Counted from the stretch's first letter, positions 1 to 10,502 are shown. The stretch is 64,000 nucleotides of DNA from CAZCGA01 sp964498075 (GCA_964498075.1 CAZCGA010000023.1:3708-67707), one strand, 5' to 3'. A program made the numbers and translations. Notes: a model not told the origin generated them from the letters alone.

Positions 1-2121
1 GCCCACAGCTTCGGCCTGGAGATGCACCTGCTCAACCCCAGCGAGGCGCGCGCCTTGTGGCCCTTGATGAGAGTTGACGACCTCGTCGGTGCGGCGTTCC
101 TGCCGACCGATGGTCAGGCGAATCCGTCCGACCTCACCCAAGCCTTCTCCAAGGGAGCGCGTGCCGGGGGCGCGCGCATCATCGAAGACTGTCCGGTGAG
201 CGCGGTGCGCGCCGCCGATGGGCGGGCGTGCGGTGTCAGCACGCCGCACGGCGACGTCGAGTGCGAGGTGGTGGTGAACTGTGGCGGGCAATGGGCGCGC
301 GCGATCGGCGAGCTCGCCGGGGTGCTGGTGCCGGTGACCTCGGTGCAGCACCAGTACTTGATCACCGAGCCCATCGCCGGTGTGCCGCGGACGCTGCCGA
401 CGCTGCGCGACCCGGATCGGCGCACCTACTTCAAGGAAGAGGTCGGCGGCCTGTTGATGGGCGGCTACGAGTCCAATCCCATTCCGTGGGCCCTCGACGG
501 CATTCCGGAAGGTTTCCACTTCAGCCTGCTGCAACCGAACTGGGACCATTTCGAGCCGCTGATGGCCGCGGCCCTGGCGCGGGTACCGGCATTGGAAACC
601 GCCGGCGTGAGCACGCTCCTCAACGGCCCCGAGGCGTTCACCCCGGACGGCAACTTCATTCTCGGTGAGGCTCCGGAGGTGCGCAGCTTCTTCGTCGGCG
701 CCGGTTTCAACGCCTTCGGCATCGCCAGCGCCGGCGGCGCCGGGCGTGCGCTCGCCGAGTGGATCGTCGCCAGCGAGCCGCCGATGGATCTGTGGCCGGT
801 GGACATTCGCCGCTTCGGCGCGCTGCACCGCGACCAGGAATGGGTTCGCACCCGCACCCTCGAGCTGTACGGCAAGCACTACACCGTCGCGTGGCCGCAC
901 GAAGAGCACGACAGCGGCCGGCCGCTGCGCATCTCGCCGCTGTACCAGAGGCTGAAGGAGCGCGGCGCGTGCTTCGGCTCGAAGCTCGGGTGGGAACGGC
1001 CCAACTGGTTTGCGCCGGCCGGCGTGGAAGCGCGCGACGACTTCTCCTTCGGGCGCGCCAATTGGTTCGAGCATGTGGGCAACGAGCATCGCGCCACCCG
1101 CGAACGCGTGGCGCTCTTCGACTCGTCATCCTTCGCCAAGTTCCTGCTGGTGGGTGAAGACGCCGAGGCGGCGTTGAGTTGGATCTGTGCCAATGACGTG
1201 ACCAAGCCGATCGGCCGGGTCATCTATACGCAGATGCTCAACCGGCGCGGCGGCATCGAGTGCGATCTGACCGTGTCGCGGCTGGCACCCGATCGCTACT
1301 ACATCGTCACCGGCACGGCGTTCGGCACACACGACGCAGCCTGGATCCGCCGCAGCATTCCGGCGAAGCTCGACGCGCACCTGATCGACGTCACCTCGGG
1401 ATACGCCACGTTGGCGCTGATGGGCCCGCGCGCGCGCACCGTCTTGCAAGCCGTGACGCGCGCCGACGTGTCGAACGAGGCCTTCCCGTTCGCCACCTGC
1501 CGCGAGCTCGGCATTGCCGGCGCGCCGGTGTGGGCTCTGCGCGTTACCTACGTCGGCGAGTTGGGCTGGGAGCTGCACGTCCCTACCGAGTACGCGGCTG
1601 CGCTCTACGACGCGTTGATGATCGCCGGCGAGCCCTGCGGGATCGTGAATGCCGGCTATCGTGCGATCGAGTCGCTGCGCCTCGAAAAGGGCTACCGCGC
1701 GTGGGGCGCGGACATCGGGCCAGATCACACCCCACTCGAGGCCGGCCTGGGCTGGGCGGTGAAGCTCAGGCGCGACATCCCGTTTCTCGGTCGCGACGCG
1801 CTGCTGGCGCAACAGGCGGAGGGGCTGAAGAAGCGCCTGGCGTGTTTCACCGTCGACGACCCCGACATCGTGCTGCTGGGGCGCGAGACCATCTACCGCG
1901 ATCGACAAGCGGTCGGCTGGCTCACCAGTGGCGGGTTCGGCTACACCGTGGACAAGAGCATCGGCTACGGGTACGTCCGCAACCCGGACGGAATCGACGC
2001 CGCTTACCTCGCCGCCGGCACGTACGAGCTGGAAGTCGTCGCCGAGCGACTGCCCTGCCGGCTGCATCTGGCCGCGCTCTACGATCCGCAGGGAGAGCGC
2101 GTCCGATCGGCTCTCGCGTAG
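1..2121 (+). CDS. FAD-dependent oxidoreductase / GcvT-type aminomethyltransferase (dimethylglycine or sarcosine dehydrogenase-like), 5' end missing
   Basis: The gene starts before the window: its frame is open back to base 1, ahead of the first Met at base 22. The visible part has the layout of dimethylglycine/sarcosine dehydrogenases. Roughly the first 260 residues are the rest of a DAO-type FAD fold (the N-terminal GxGxxG is off the edge; GAGFNAFGIASAGGAG looks like the second FAD contact). A linker follows, then a folate-binding GcvT domain from about residue 340 to the end, with YVGELGWELH and YRAIESLRLEKGYRAWG. Family members oxidatively demethylate N-methyl amino acids and pass the one-carbon unit to tetrahydrofolate. 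The exact substrate cannot be read from sequence. Confidence 0.85.
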   Translation, partial: AHSFGLEMHLLNPSEARALWPLMRVDDLVGAAFLPTDGQANPSDLTQAFSKGARAGGARIIEDCPVSAVRAADGRACGVSTPHGDVECEVVVNCGGQWARAIGELAGVLVPVTSVQHQYLITEPIAGVPRTLPTLRDPDRRTYFKEEVGGLLMGGYESNPIPWALDGIPEGFHFSLLQPNWDHFEPLMAAALARVPALETAGVSTLLNGPEAFTPDGNFILGEAPEVRSFFVGAGFNAFGIASAGGAGRALAEWIVASEPPMDLWPVDIRRFGALHRDQEWVRTRTLELYGKHYTVAWPHEEHDSGRPLRISPLYQRLKERGACFGSKLGWERPNWFAPAGVEARDDFSFGRANWFEHVGNEHRATRERVALFDSSSFAKFLLVGEDAEAALSWICANDVTKPIGRVIYTQMLNRRGGIECDLTVSRLAPDRYYIVTGTAFGTHDAAWIRRSIPAKLDAHLIDVTSGYATLALMGPRARTVLQAVTRADVSNEAFPFATCRELGIAGAPVWALRVTYVGELGWELHVPTEYAAALYDALMIAGEPCGIVNAGYRAIESLRLEKGYRAWGADIGPDHTPLEAGLGWAVKLRRDIPFLGRDALLAQQAEGLKKRLACFTVDDPDIVLLGRETIYRDRQAVGWLTSGGFGYTVDKSIGYGYVRNPDGIDAAYLAAGTYELEVVAERLPCRLHLAALYDPQGERVRSALA

Positions 2122-2130
2122 GCCCGCGCT

Positions 2131-3228
2131 TCAGTGGCTCGGTACCGCGAGCCAAGGCAGCTGCACGCCCGCGGCTTGCAGACGGGTGAAGAAGGTCAGC
2201 AGTGCCGGCGGCATGGCGGTCTCTTCCTCGCTCGTCGAGTCGGGCAGCGACTCGAAGTCGAGGATGTTCAGCTCGGCGAACTTGGCGCGTACCCGCGGCG
2301 TCAGCAGGCCGAGCCGCTTCAGGTTGGGCACGATCTTCGAGAACAGGATCTGGCGGAAGCCGACCATGAACGGCGTGCTCAGCGTCCACGGCATCCAGAT
2401 CTTCGGATCGAGCCCGAGGCGCGGCCACACCTCCTCCATGAGCAGGCGATCGCGCATCAAGATGGTGGCCTCGATGACGAACTCCTCGCGCTCCTTCAGC
2501 TCGGTCGACGACATCTCCTTGGTGTACAGGTCCTGCAACGACAGCACGCCGAAGGCGACGTGGCGCGCCTCGTCTCGCATCACGTAACCGGTGATCTGCT
2601 GGATGAGCGGCTCATCGGCCGAGATGAAGCGCATCAGGCCGAAGGCCGCCAGCGCCAGGCCTTCGACCATGATCTGCATGCCCAGGTAAATCATATCCCA
2701 GCGCGATTCGCCGATGATCTGGTTCAGCAAGGTGTGCAGGTGCGGATTGACGGGGTAGCTGCAGCCGAGCTTCTCCGTCAGGTAGCGGCGGTACACCTCG
2801 ACGTGCCGCGCCTCGTCGGCCACTTGGTTGGCGGCGTAGAACTTGGCTTCGATCCACGGGATGGTGTTGACGATCTGCGCCGTCGCCAGCAGGGCGCCCT
2901 GCTCGCCGTGCATGAACTGCGACAGCATCCACGCGTTCATGTGATGGTTCATGCGACCGCGCGTGGCGACGTCGAGCTTCTCGGGCTGCTTGAGGATGGC
3001 GTCGAACGCCTCGATGTTTTCGATGTGGATGCGTTCGGGATCGACGTCGATCGACCAGTCGATGTCGGTGGCGGCGTTCCACTGCTGCTGCTTGCCCTTC
3101 TCGTAGAGGCGCATCAGCTCGTCGTGGCGCGTCTTGTACTCCCAGTTGAACACCGAGGGGAACGCGGTGGCGACCTGCTCCTGCGGACCCGCCGGCGGCA
3201 GCTCGATATCCCGATACGTCGCGGTCAT
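2131..3228 (-). CDS. Ferritin-like diiron protein
   Basis: A protein of 365 residues with two DEARH motifs, ADEARHVEVY near residue 150 and RDEARHVAFG near residue 225. This is the ExxH pattern of carboxylate-bridged diiron helical bundles such as ferritin-like oxygenases and R2-like proteins. Long helices surround both motifs. I chose the ATG at 3228 rather than the upstream Met because GGGGG lies just before it and the upstream residues are low-quality Arg-rich sequence. It ends ten bases after the convergent oxidoreductase gene. An oxidase or N-oxygenase role is possible; the substrate is unknown. Confidence 0.8.
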   Translation of the reverse strand: MTATYRDIELPPAGPQEQVATAFPSVFNWEYKTRHDELMRLYEKGKQQQWNAATDIDWSIDVDPERIHIENIEAFDAILKQPEKLDVATRGRMNHHMNAWMLSQFMHGEQGALLATAQIVNTIPWIEAKFYAANQVADEARHVEVYRRYLTEKLGCSYPVNPHLHTLLNQIIGESRWDMIYLGMQIMVEGLALAAFGLMRFISADEPLIQQITGYVMRDEARHVAFGVLSLQDLYTKEMSSTELKEREEFVIEATILMRDRLLMEEVWPRLGLDPKIWMPWTLSTPFMVGFRQILFSKIVPNLKRLGLLTPRVRAKFAELNILDFESLPDSTSEEETAMPPALLTFFTRLQAAGVQLPWLAVPSH

Positions 3229-3395
3229 AGATGCCCCCAAATCTTCTCCGGTCGTTGTGGGCGCCGCGCTGCGGCGCCTGTGTCGATCTTCATACGAACA
3301 ACCGGCGGGATTCGCAAGCATGCGTGGACGCCTCCGACGCCGCGGCGCTACCCGGCTTGACGCTAACGCGGGGCATCTGACATTGCTGGCCGGCG

Positions 3396-4632
3396 ATGCT
3401 GGCCGTGATACTCACGATCGTCCTGCTGTCGGGCTACGCCGGCGCACTGTGGTGGCTGCTGCGCCGCGAAAGCGTCGTCGTGCTGCTCAGTGTGCTCGCG
3501 CTGTGTCTCTGTTCCCTGACCTTGCGCCTCGTCTATACGGGCGACTACCCCGCCGGCCTGAATGAGGACGAGGCCAAGCTGCTGCACTGCTCGTACGACG
3601 CGTTGCAGCGCGGCGCGTTGTTCCGTGAGAGCTGCATCCACGCGCCGGTGCTGACCAGCGCCTTGTTCTGGGCGCAGCTCGTCCCGATCGTGGGACCGAA
3701 CCGCTGGGCGATCCGGACCTACTCGTTAGCGAGCAGCGTGCTCTCGACTGCGACCATCTTCGCCGTGGGACGGGCCATGGGCATGTCCGTCGCTCCCAGT
3801 CTGGCCACCGGCGCCTTCATTGCGGTGCTGCCGTGGTCGCTGTTCTTCGGTCGCATCTCGGTCGGCGCCTTGACCTTCAATCAGCTCCTCCTGCTGGCCG
3901 CGCTGGCGCGCTTGCTGTGGGCCGGCGGCGGCTGGCCGGAGGTGGGCATTCGATTGGGAGCGTACCGACGTGGTGAGTGCCCTGCCACCTCCCCCGCATC
4001 CGCGGTTCATCATCGATCGTAACCTCGGCTACTTCTTCCTGCCGCTCACCTTGGTCGACAAGAACTTCGAGTACCGCAACGTCGACAACTGGTTGCCGAC
4101 GGACCAGGAGCCCGCCATCTATGCATTCGACTGGCACGCCGACGTGCTGCGACCGTTCTACCAGAACCTCTTCGGCGTCCGCCGGGTCCAGTCGTTCGGC
4201 CGCGCGTTCATGATCCGCCTCGAAGCCCGCGACTGGTCGTGGGTCCGCGAGTACGGCTGGGCGTACGAGGCACGATGCCAGAAGCGCACGTGGCGCGGAC
4301 AAGTCCCGGTGCTCTTTCACTCGGCGTGGACCTTCGGACGAATGCAGTGCAAGGATCCCGTTACGCACACCTGGCGTGGGCGCTGGAACGGTCCGGGCGC
4401 GCATCTCCGGCTGCGTTTCTCTGGGAACACGACAGTGCACACATCGACCGACGGCCGGGTGGTCCAACAGGACGGTCGCGAACAGAGCGCAGAGTTCGAT
4501 GTCCAGCCGGATGCCATCATCACGGTGACCATCACCACTCCCCGTCTGCCGGACGTGGCATTGCTGGAGGTCACTCCGGGCGCAGAGCATGTCCCGGTGC
4601 ACGATCGCGTCAGCCCCGTTCCGTCGCCGTGA
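3396..4632 (+). pseudogene. Broken PMT/ArnT-like membrane glycosyltransferase
   Basis: Two frames together make one damaged gene. The first (3396-4022) begins with a membrane helix, then an acidic loop NEDEAK typical of GT39/ArnT-type lipid-linked sugar transferases, and several more hydrophobic segments up to about base 3930. The second frame (readable from about 3946, WAFDWERTDVV onwards, to 4632) has the soluble C-terminal part (RFIIDRNLGYFFLPL and beyond). The change of frame near 3930-3946 coincides with loss of the expected middle membrane segments: about 410 codons in total against the usual 500-700. I infer an internal deletion with frame change; an assembly error is the alternative. 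Confidence 0.55.
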
Positions 4633-4724
4633 GCCCGGCTCTGCAGTCCGGCCCCTTCCCGGAGCAACGCGACCCTTCCTGACGTGGATGAGCTTCGGAG
4701 CGATTGCGGCACGGCGACTCGCCG

Positions 4725-7055
4725 CTACAACGGCACGCGCCGCAGCCGCAGCGCGTTGCTGATCACCGACACGGAGCTGAAGCTCATCGCCGCGCTGGCG
4801 ATCATCGGACTGAGCAGGAGACCGAACAGCGGATAGAGCACGCCGGCGGCGATCGGCACGCCGAGCGCGTTGTAGATGAACGCGAAGAAGAGGTTCTGGC
4901 GGATGTTGCGCATGGTGGCGCGGCTGAGGCGGCGGGCCTTGGCGATGCCGCGCAGATCGCCTTTGACCAGCGTGACGCCGGCGCTCTCCATCGCCACGTC
5001 GGTGCCCGTGCCCATCGCGATACCCACCTGCGCTTGCGCCAGCGCCGGCGCGTCGTTGATCCCGTCTCCCGCCATGGCCACGACGCGCCCCTCGGCTTGC
5101 AGACGTCTGACGATCTCACTCTTCTCCGCCGGCAGCACCTCCGCCAAGACGCGATCGATTCCCAGCTTGCGCGCTACCGCCTCGCCCGTCGTGCGGTTGT
5201 CACCGGTGAGCATGACGATATGCACGCCTTCCTCGTGCAACATGCGGATGGCCTCCGGGGTCGATGCCTTGACCGGATCGGCCGCGCCCAGCAGCCCAGC
5301 CGCACGCCCGTCGATGACGACGAACATGACGCTCTGGCCGTCCTGACGGAGATCCTGCGCCGGCGCCAGCAGCTCGCCCTCGGGTATCCCCAGCTCCTCG
5401 AGTAAGGCGCGGCTGCCGACCGCCACCGTATGCCCGCCGACGGTGCCGATCACTCCCTTCCCGGTGAGCGCGCGAAAGTCGGCGACGTGCAACAGCTCCA
5501 CACCGTGCGCGAGTGCACCGGCGACAACCGCGCCGCCGAGCGGATGCTCGCTGGCGCGTTCCAGACTCGCTGCCAGCTGCAGGAACTGCGCCTCGGTCCA
5601 GTCGTGGAGGGCGATCACCGACGACAGGCTCGGTTTGCCTTCGGTGAGCGTACCGGTCTTGTCCACCACCACCGTGTCGACCTGCTCCAAGATCTCCAAC
5701 GCCTCGGCGTTCTTGATCAAGACGCCGGCCGTCGCTCCACGGCCGGTCCCCACCATGATCGACATCGGCGTAGCTAGACCGAGCGCGCACGGGCAGGCCA
5801 CGATGAGCACGGCAACCGCGTTCACCAGCGCGTAGGCCAGCCGCGGCTGCGGCCCGATGAGACCCCAGACGATGAAGGTCATCACCGCCACCAGCACGAC
5901 GGCCGGCACGAAGTACGACGATACGATGTCGACCAGGCGCTGAATGGGAGCCCGGCTGCGTTGCGCCTCACTGACCATACGCACGATGTGTGCGAGCAGC
6001 GTGTCGCTGCCGACGCGCTCGGCGCGCATCACGAAGCTGCCCGTCCCGTTCACCGTCGCGCCGGTGACCCGATCGGCGGCCGCCTTCTCAACCGGAATCG
6101 GCTCACCCGTGAGCATCGACTCGTCGACAAGGCTGCTGCCTTCCACGACGATGCCGTCCACGGGCACCTTCTCGCCCGGCCGGACGCGAAGGCGATCCCC
6201 GGGCTGCACGCTTTCCAGCGCAACGTCTTCCTCGCCACCGTCATCGCGCAGCCGGCGAGCCGTCTTCGGAGCGAGCCCGAGCAGCGCTCTGATGGCACTG
6301 CTGGTGCGGTCGCGCGCCCGCAGCTCGAGCACCTGCCCCAGCAGCACGAGCGTGGTGATCACGGCGGCGGCTTCGAAGTAGACCGCCACCGCGCCGCCAT
6401 GACCGCGGAACGCCGCCGGGAAGATTCCAGGAATGAGCGCCGCGACCACACTGTACGTGTATGCCACACCGGTCCCCGTCGCGATGAGTGTGAACATGTT
6501 GAGTCGCCGATTGACGATCGAGGTCCAGCCGCGTTCGAAGAATGGCCGCCCACCCCACAGCACAACCGGGGTTGCCAGAATCAGCTGCACCCAGGTGAGC
6601 AGCCGCGCACCGAGCGCGGCCTGCACCGGATGTGCGGGAACCATCTCCGACATCGAGAGGCCGAAGACCGGCAGCGTCAGCGCCAAGCTGACCCAGAACC
6701 GGCGGGTCATGTCGATCAGCTCGGGGTTGCGCTCCTCCGCCGCGGTGACCATTTGTGGCTCCAACGCCATCCCGCAGATCGGGCAGGCGCTCGGCTGATT
6801 GCGCGTGACCTCCGGATGCATCGGACAGGTGTAGACCGTGCCGGCCCCGGTTGGTTGAGGCGTGACGACGGCCAACCGCGGTTGCGCGCCGACATACCCT
6901 TCGGGCGTGGCGCGAAATTTCTCGGCGCAACGCAAATTGCAGAAGTAGTAGGTCTGCCCCGCATACTCGTAGGAGCCGCCCTTGGGCGTGGCCACGTTCA
7001 CCTGCATACCGCAGACGGGATCGGTCGCGGTGGGCTCATTCGCGTGGTCGCTCAC
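4725..7055 (-). CDS. copA: Copper-translocating P-type ATPase (P1B) with YHS and heavy-metal-binding N-terminus
   Basis: A 776-residue inner-membrane ATPase that should export Cu(I) or Ag(I) from the cytoplasm. In order: a YHS domain (residues about 12-50, DPVCGM then FCNLRC), a heavy-metal-binding segment near 75-100 (YTCPMHPE, CPICGM), membrane helices, the metal-site CPC inside VACPCALGLATP near 420, the phosphorylated Asp in DKTGTLTEG near 465, the SEHPLG nucleotide motif, and the hinge GDGINDAPALAQA. The HMBD and CPC motif together place it in the CopA/SilP group. It is transcribed away from the next ATPase across an 82-base gap. The CusCBA operon lies further along the window and may cooperate in copper export. 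Confidence 0.93.
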   Translation of the reverse strand: MSDHANEPTATDPVCGMQVNVATPKGGSYEYAGQTYYFCNLRCAEKFRATPEGYVGAQPRLAVVTPQPTGAGTVYTCPMHPEVTRNQPSACPICGMALEPQMVTAAEERNPELIDMTRRFWVSLALTLPVFGLSMSEMVPAHPVQAALGARLLTWVQLILATPVVLWGGRPFFERGWTSIVNRRLNMFTLIATGTGVAYTYSVVAALIPGIFPAAFRGHGGAVAVYFEAAAVITTLVLLGQVLELRARDRTSSAIRALLGLAPKTARRLRDDGGEEDVALESVQPGDRLRVRPGEKVPVDGIVVEGSSLVDESMLTGEPIPVEKAAADRVTGATVNGTGSFVMRAERVGSDTLLAHIVRMVSEAQRSRAPIQRLVDIVSSYFVPAVVLVAVMTFIVWGLIGPQPRLAYALVNAVAVLIVACPCALGLATPMSIMVGTGRGATAGVLIKNAEALEILEQVDTVVVDKTGTLTEGKPSLSSVIALHDWTEAQFLQLAASLERASEHPLGGAVVAGALAHGVELLHVADFRALTGKGVIGTVGGHTVAVGSRALLEELGIPEGELLAPAQDLRQDGQSVMFVVIDGRAAGLLGAADPVKASTPEAIRMLHEEGVHIVMLTGDNRTTGEAVARKLGIDRVLAEVLPAEKSEIVRRLQAEGRVVAMAGDGINDAPALAQAQVGIAMGTGTDVAMESAGVTLVKGDLRGIAKARRLSRATMRNIRQNLFFAFIYNALGVPIAAGVLYPLFGLLLSPMIASAAMSFSSVSVISNALRLRRVPL

Positions 7056-7137
7056 GGACTCCCTCTCTTCGCCGCACTTCGCTGGAGTTGCCGCGTCATG
7101 TTAGTGGCCATGCCGTCCATATGATAGCCAGGCACCG

Positions 7138-9849
7138 GTGAGCAACTGGCACACATCGGCGGCAGCTGACGTCCTGCAGCAGCTGCACACCGACGCGGTC
7201 AATGGCTTGGCTGCACACGAGGCGCAGCGTCGCTTGGCGCAATACGGTCCCAACCAGCTGATCGAACGCAGCCTCAAGAGTCCGTGGCATATCCTGTGGG
7301 AGCAATTCACCGCAACGATGGTGCTCGTCTTGATCGCGGCCGCCATCGCGTCGCTGGCGCTCGGTGACTATCGCGATGCGGCGCTGATCACCATCCTCGT
7401 CGTCCTCAACGCGGGGCTGGGGTTCAGTCAGGACTATCGCGCCGAGCGTGCGATGGCGGCACTGCAACAGCTGGCGGCACCACGCGTCCGGGTACGCCGC
7501 GGAGGTCATGTGCAGGAAGTCTCGGCGCGCGAGCTGGTGCCGGGCGACATCGTGCTGCTGGAAGCGGGGAACCAGGTACCCGCCGATTGTCGGTTGCTCG
7601 AGTGCGTCAACCTGCGGATTCAAGCCGCGGCGCTGACCGGTGAATCGGAGCCCGTCGACATGCATGCCGACGCACTGCCGGAGGACGTGCCGCTCGGCGA
7701 CCGGCGCAACACCGCCTACATGGGAACCGTGGTGACCTACGGGCGCGGCCACGGCATCGTCACCGACACGGGCATGCACACCGAGCTGGGACGGATCGCC
7801 GCGTTGATTCAAACGGTCGGCCGCGAGCCGACGCCGTTGCAGCGGCGACTCGACCAGCTCGGCCGGCGGCTGGCCGCGATCACGCTGGCCATCGTCGCAG
7901 TGATCTTCGTGCTCGGGCTGCTGCGTCGGGAAGACCCCAAGCTGATGTTTCTCACCGCCGTCAGCATCGCCGTCGCCGCGGTCCCCGAAGGGCTGCCGGC
8001 GGTCGTGACCATCGCGCTCGCCTTGGGCGCGCAGCGCATGCTCAAGCGCCACGCCCTGATCCGCAAGCTGCCCGCGGTGGAAACCTTAGGGTCGGTGACT
8101 GTGATCTGCTCGGACAAGACCGGTACGCTCACGGAGAACCGCATGACCGTCACCGTGCTCGACGTGGCCGGCCATCAAGTGGATCTGACGGGACTCGGCC
8201 AGCAGCCCGAACGCGAGCGCGTCGCCGTCCTGGATGCACACCTTGCCCTGGCGTTGCTCGTGGTGGGGGGCGCGTTGTGTAACGACGCCTGGTTGGAGAC
8301 GAAGGACGCGACGTCGGCTGACGCGCACGCCATCGGTGATCCGACGGAAACGTCGCTGCTCGTCGCCGCCGCGCACCTCGGGTTTTTGAAGGCCGATCTC
8401 GAACGGCGCTTCCCGCGCGTCGCCGAGATGCCCTTCGATGCGGAACGCAAACGTATGACCACGGTCCACGACTGCGCCGGCGCGCCGCTGCCCGGCGTTG
8501 CGAACGCGCTCAGCCGTCGCAACGCGACCACGCACATCGCCTTCAGCAAAGGCGCCGTCGACAGCTTGTTGCGGGTCACCAACGCGGTGTGCGTCGATAA
8601 CACCATCGAGCCCCTGAGCGACGCATGGCATCAACGCGTCTCTGCCGCCAATGATCGGCTGGCACAACAGGGCATGCGCGTCCTCGGCGTAGCGTTCCGG
8701 CCCGTGCCGGAGCCGCCGGGGAGCGCTCGGGAGACGCTGGAGCGCGACCTGGTCTTCATCGGCATGATCGGCATCATCGATCCGCCGCGGCCCGACGCCA
8801 AGGCCGCGGTGGAGAAGTGCACGCGCGCCGGGATCCGTCCGGTGATGATCACCGGCGATCACGCGCTGACGGCGCGACACGTCGCGCAGCAGCTGGGCAT
8901 TGCCGGCGACGGGCGTGTGGTCACCGGCCACGAGCTGGATCGGCTGCCGGCGGATCAGTGGCCGGAGCTTGTGGCCGAGGCGCGCGTCTACGCGCGCGTC
9001 GCCCCCGAGCACAAGCTCAAGATCATCGAGGCGCTGCAGCGGCGCGGGCACATCGTGGCGATGACCGGCGACGGCGTCAACGACGCGCCGGCGTTGCGCA
9101 AGGCGGACATCGGCGTCGCCATGGGCATCACCGGCACCGACGTCGCCAAGGAAGCCGCCGACATGGTGCTCCTCGACGACAACTTCGGCACCATCGTCGC
9201 AGCCGTCGAAGAAGGGCGCGTCATCTACGACAACATCCGCAAGTTCATCAAGTATCTGCTGACCACGAACTCCGGCGAGCTGGGCGTGATGCTGCTCGCC
9301 CCGTTCGCGGGTATGCCGCTGCCGCTGCTGCCGTTGCAGATCTTGTGGATCAACCTGGTCACCGACGGGCCGCCGGCGCTGGCGCTCAGCGTCGAGCCGG
9401 CCGAGCGCCACACGATGGAGCGCCCGCCGCATCATCCGCAGGAGAGCATCTTCGCCCGCGGTTTGGGCAGGCACATCGTGGTGGTCGGTCTGTTGATGGT
9501 CCTCGTGTCGCTGGGAGTCGGCTACGCCTATTGGCGCGCAGGCCGCGACACCTGGCAGACGATGCTGTTCACCACCCTCGCCTTGTCGCAGATGGGACAC
9601 GTCCTGGCCATCCGCTCGGAGCGCGACTCGCTCTTCCGGATCGGCGTGCGCTCCAACACCACGTTGCTTGCCGCAGTGACGCTGACGCTGGTGCTGCAGA
9701 TGGCGGTGATCTACCTGCCCTTCCTGCAGCAAGCCTTTCGCACCGTCGCCCTGCCGGCCGGCGACCTCGCGGTGTGTCTGGGCCTGAGCACCGTCGTGTT
9801 CTGGAGCGTCGAGCTGGAGAAATGGCTACTGCGCCGTCGCGGCAGCTGA
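7138..9849 (+). CDS. Cation-transporting P-type ATPase, P2A (calcium-pump-like)
   Basis: A 903-residue P-type ATPase. It opens with the cation-ATPase N-terminal motif (GLAAHEAQRRLAQYGPNQL), has the M4 ion-site motif PEGLPAVVTIALALG near residue 283, the phosphorylation site DKTGTLTEN near 326, the hinge MTGDGVNDAPALRKAD near 643 and a C-terminal set of membrane helices. PEGLP and the following residues match SERCA/PacL/CtpF-type pumps, so Ca2+ (or Mn2+) export is the best guess. The start is GTG at 7138, with only a weak AGG eight bases upstream; no in-frame ATG is better placed. Confidence 0.9.
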   Translation: MSNWHTSAAADVLQQLHTDAVNGLAAHEAQRRLAQYGPNQLIERSLKSPWHILWEQFTATMVLVLIAAAIASLALGDYRDAALITILVVLNAGLGFSQDYRAERAMAALQQLAAPRVRVRRGGHVQEVSARELVPGDIVLLEAGNQVPADCRLLECVNLRIQAAALTGESEPVDMHADALPEDVPLGDRRNTAYMGTVVTYGRGHGIVTDTGMHTELGRIAALIQTVGREPTPLQRRLDQLGRRLAAITLAIVAVIFVLGLLRREDPKLMFLTAVSIAVAAVPEGLPAVVTIALALGAQRMLKRHALIRKLPAVETLGSVTVICSDKTGTLTENRMTVTVLDVAGHQVDLTGLGQQPERERVAVLDAHLALALLVVGGALCNDAWLETKDATSADAHAIGDPTETSLLVAAAHLGFLKADLERRFPRVAEMPFDAERKRMTTVHDCAGAPLPGVANALSRRNATTHIAFSKGAVDSLLRVTNAVCVDNTIEPLSDAWHQRVSAANDRLAQQGMRVLGVAFRPVPEPPGSARETLERDLVFIGMIGIIDPPRPDAKAAVEKCTRAGIRPVMITGDHALTARHVAQQLGIAGDGRVVTGHELDRLPADQWPELVAEARVYARVAPEHKLKIIEALQRRGHIVAMTGDGVNDAPALRKADIGVAMGITGTDVAKEAADMVLLDDNFGTIVAAVEEGRVIYDNIRKFIKYLLTTNSGELGVMLLAPFAGMPLPLLPLQILWINLVTDGPPALALSVEPAERHTMERPPHHPQESIFARGLGRHIVVVGLLMVLVSLGVGYAYWRAGRDTWQTMLFTTLALSQMGHVLAIRSERDSLFRIGVRSNTTLLAAVTLTLVLQMAVIYLPFLQQAFRTVALPAGDLAVCLGLSTVVFWSVELEKWLLRRRGS

Positions 9850-10120
9850 GCCGGATCGCGTCAGAGGTGATGTCGATCTTGATGCTCACCGAATTGCCCG
9901 GTCGCTTGCGCATGAGGCGGTGCGCGCCTCTCGTGCTCTCGATCGGGCGCCCGTCGCGCACCTGAACGCCCTGGCGATGAGCCGCGCCGTCTCTTGGCGT
10001 CGGCCTCTCCAAGCCGCTATGAGCTAGGCGTCAGTCCGCCTGCGCGGGAAGTTGCAGTGTATATCCGACGACTACCTGACAGCACGCATGACGGCGTCGC
10101 CGATGCGGCGGGTTCGATAC
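9850..10120. other. Non-coding stretch after the calcium ATPase gene
   Basis: No coding signal in any frame has a ribosome site or a recognisable product. It leads into the two gene fragments at 10121-10482, so I read it as part of the same decayed patch. Confidence 0.4.
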
Positions 10121-10198
10121 AATCGCACCAATGGGGAGCAGTGCGATGTCGGTCTTCGCCGCCGCAGCCTCAAATTCTGGGAATGTCATGTCGAGCAT
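10121..10198 (-). pseudogene. Creatininase-family N-terminal remnant
   Basis: From a Met at 10198 the minus strand reads MLDMTFPEF, then KTDIALLPIGAI. This is the characteristic beginning of creatininase/creatinine amidohydrolase proteins, in which GAI is normally followed by a conserved metal-binding EQHGPHLP. Here the sequence diverges right after GAI and becomes Arg/Pro-rich. Only about 26 residues of a roughly 250-residue family remain, so this is debris, not a working gene. It sits directly downstream of the truncated DUF998 gene. Confidence 0.5.
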
Positions 10199-10209
10199 CG
10201 CCCGCTGAT

Positions 10210-10482
10210 TTACAGCCTGCGGCAGACTCCCTGCCTGCTCGACGTTGCTGCTTGCCGTCGCGGAAGGAGCCAAGCGAAGGAGGCCCCGAAAGCGGCGAGA
10301 AGGAGACCCGAGGGGATGAAGCCCACGAAGTTCATGAGTGAAGCGTGTGAACCCCCAGTCTCGCCGAGCTCACTCATGAACTGTGTCGCGTGGTCGTATC
10401 CAGGGCGGAGCGTCCCGCAGACGATGACGACCGTCGAGAAGAGAACGGGGCCGGCTAGGCCACCCAGCGCGAGTACTCTCAC
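10210..10482 (-). pseudogene. Truncated DUF998-family membrane protein
   Basis: A 90-residue ORF whose first 70 or so residues match the start of DUF998 membrane proteins: a first membrane helix, then GYDHATQFMSELGETGG and a second helix beginning FVGFIPSGLLLA. Full-length members have about 200 residues and six helices; here the match ends after helix two and the frame runs into unrelated sequence. The GTG start at 10482 has a good AAGGAG eight bases upstream, so the 5' end looks intact. That start lies 21 bases beyond an integron-type box (GTTAGGG on the minus strand, 10509-10503), as expected for a cassette gene. Confidence 0.6.
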
Positions 10483-10502
10483 GGATCACTCTCCTTCACG
10501 CA

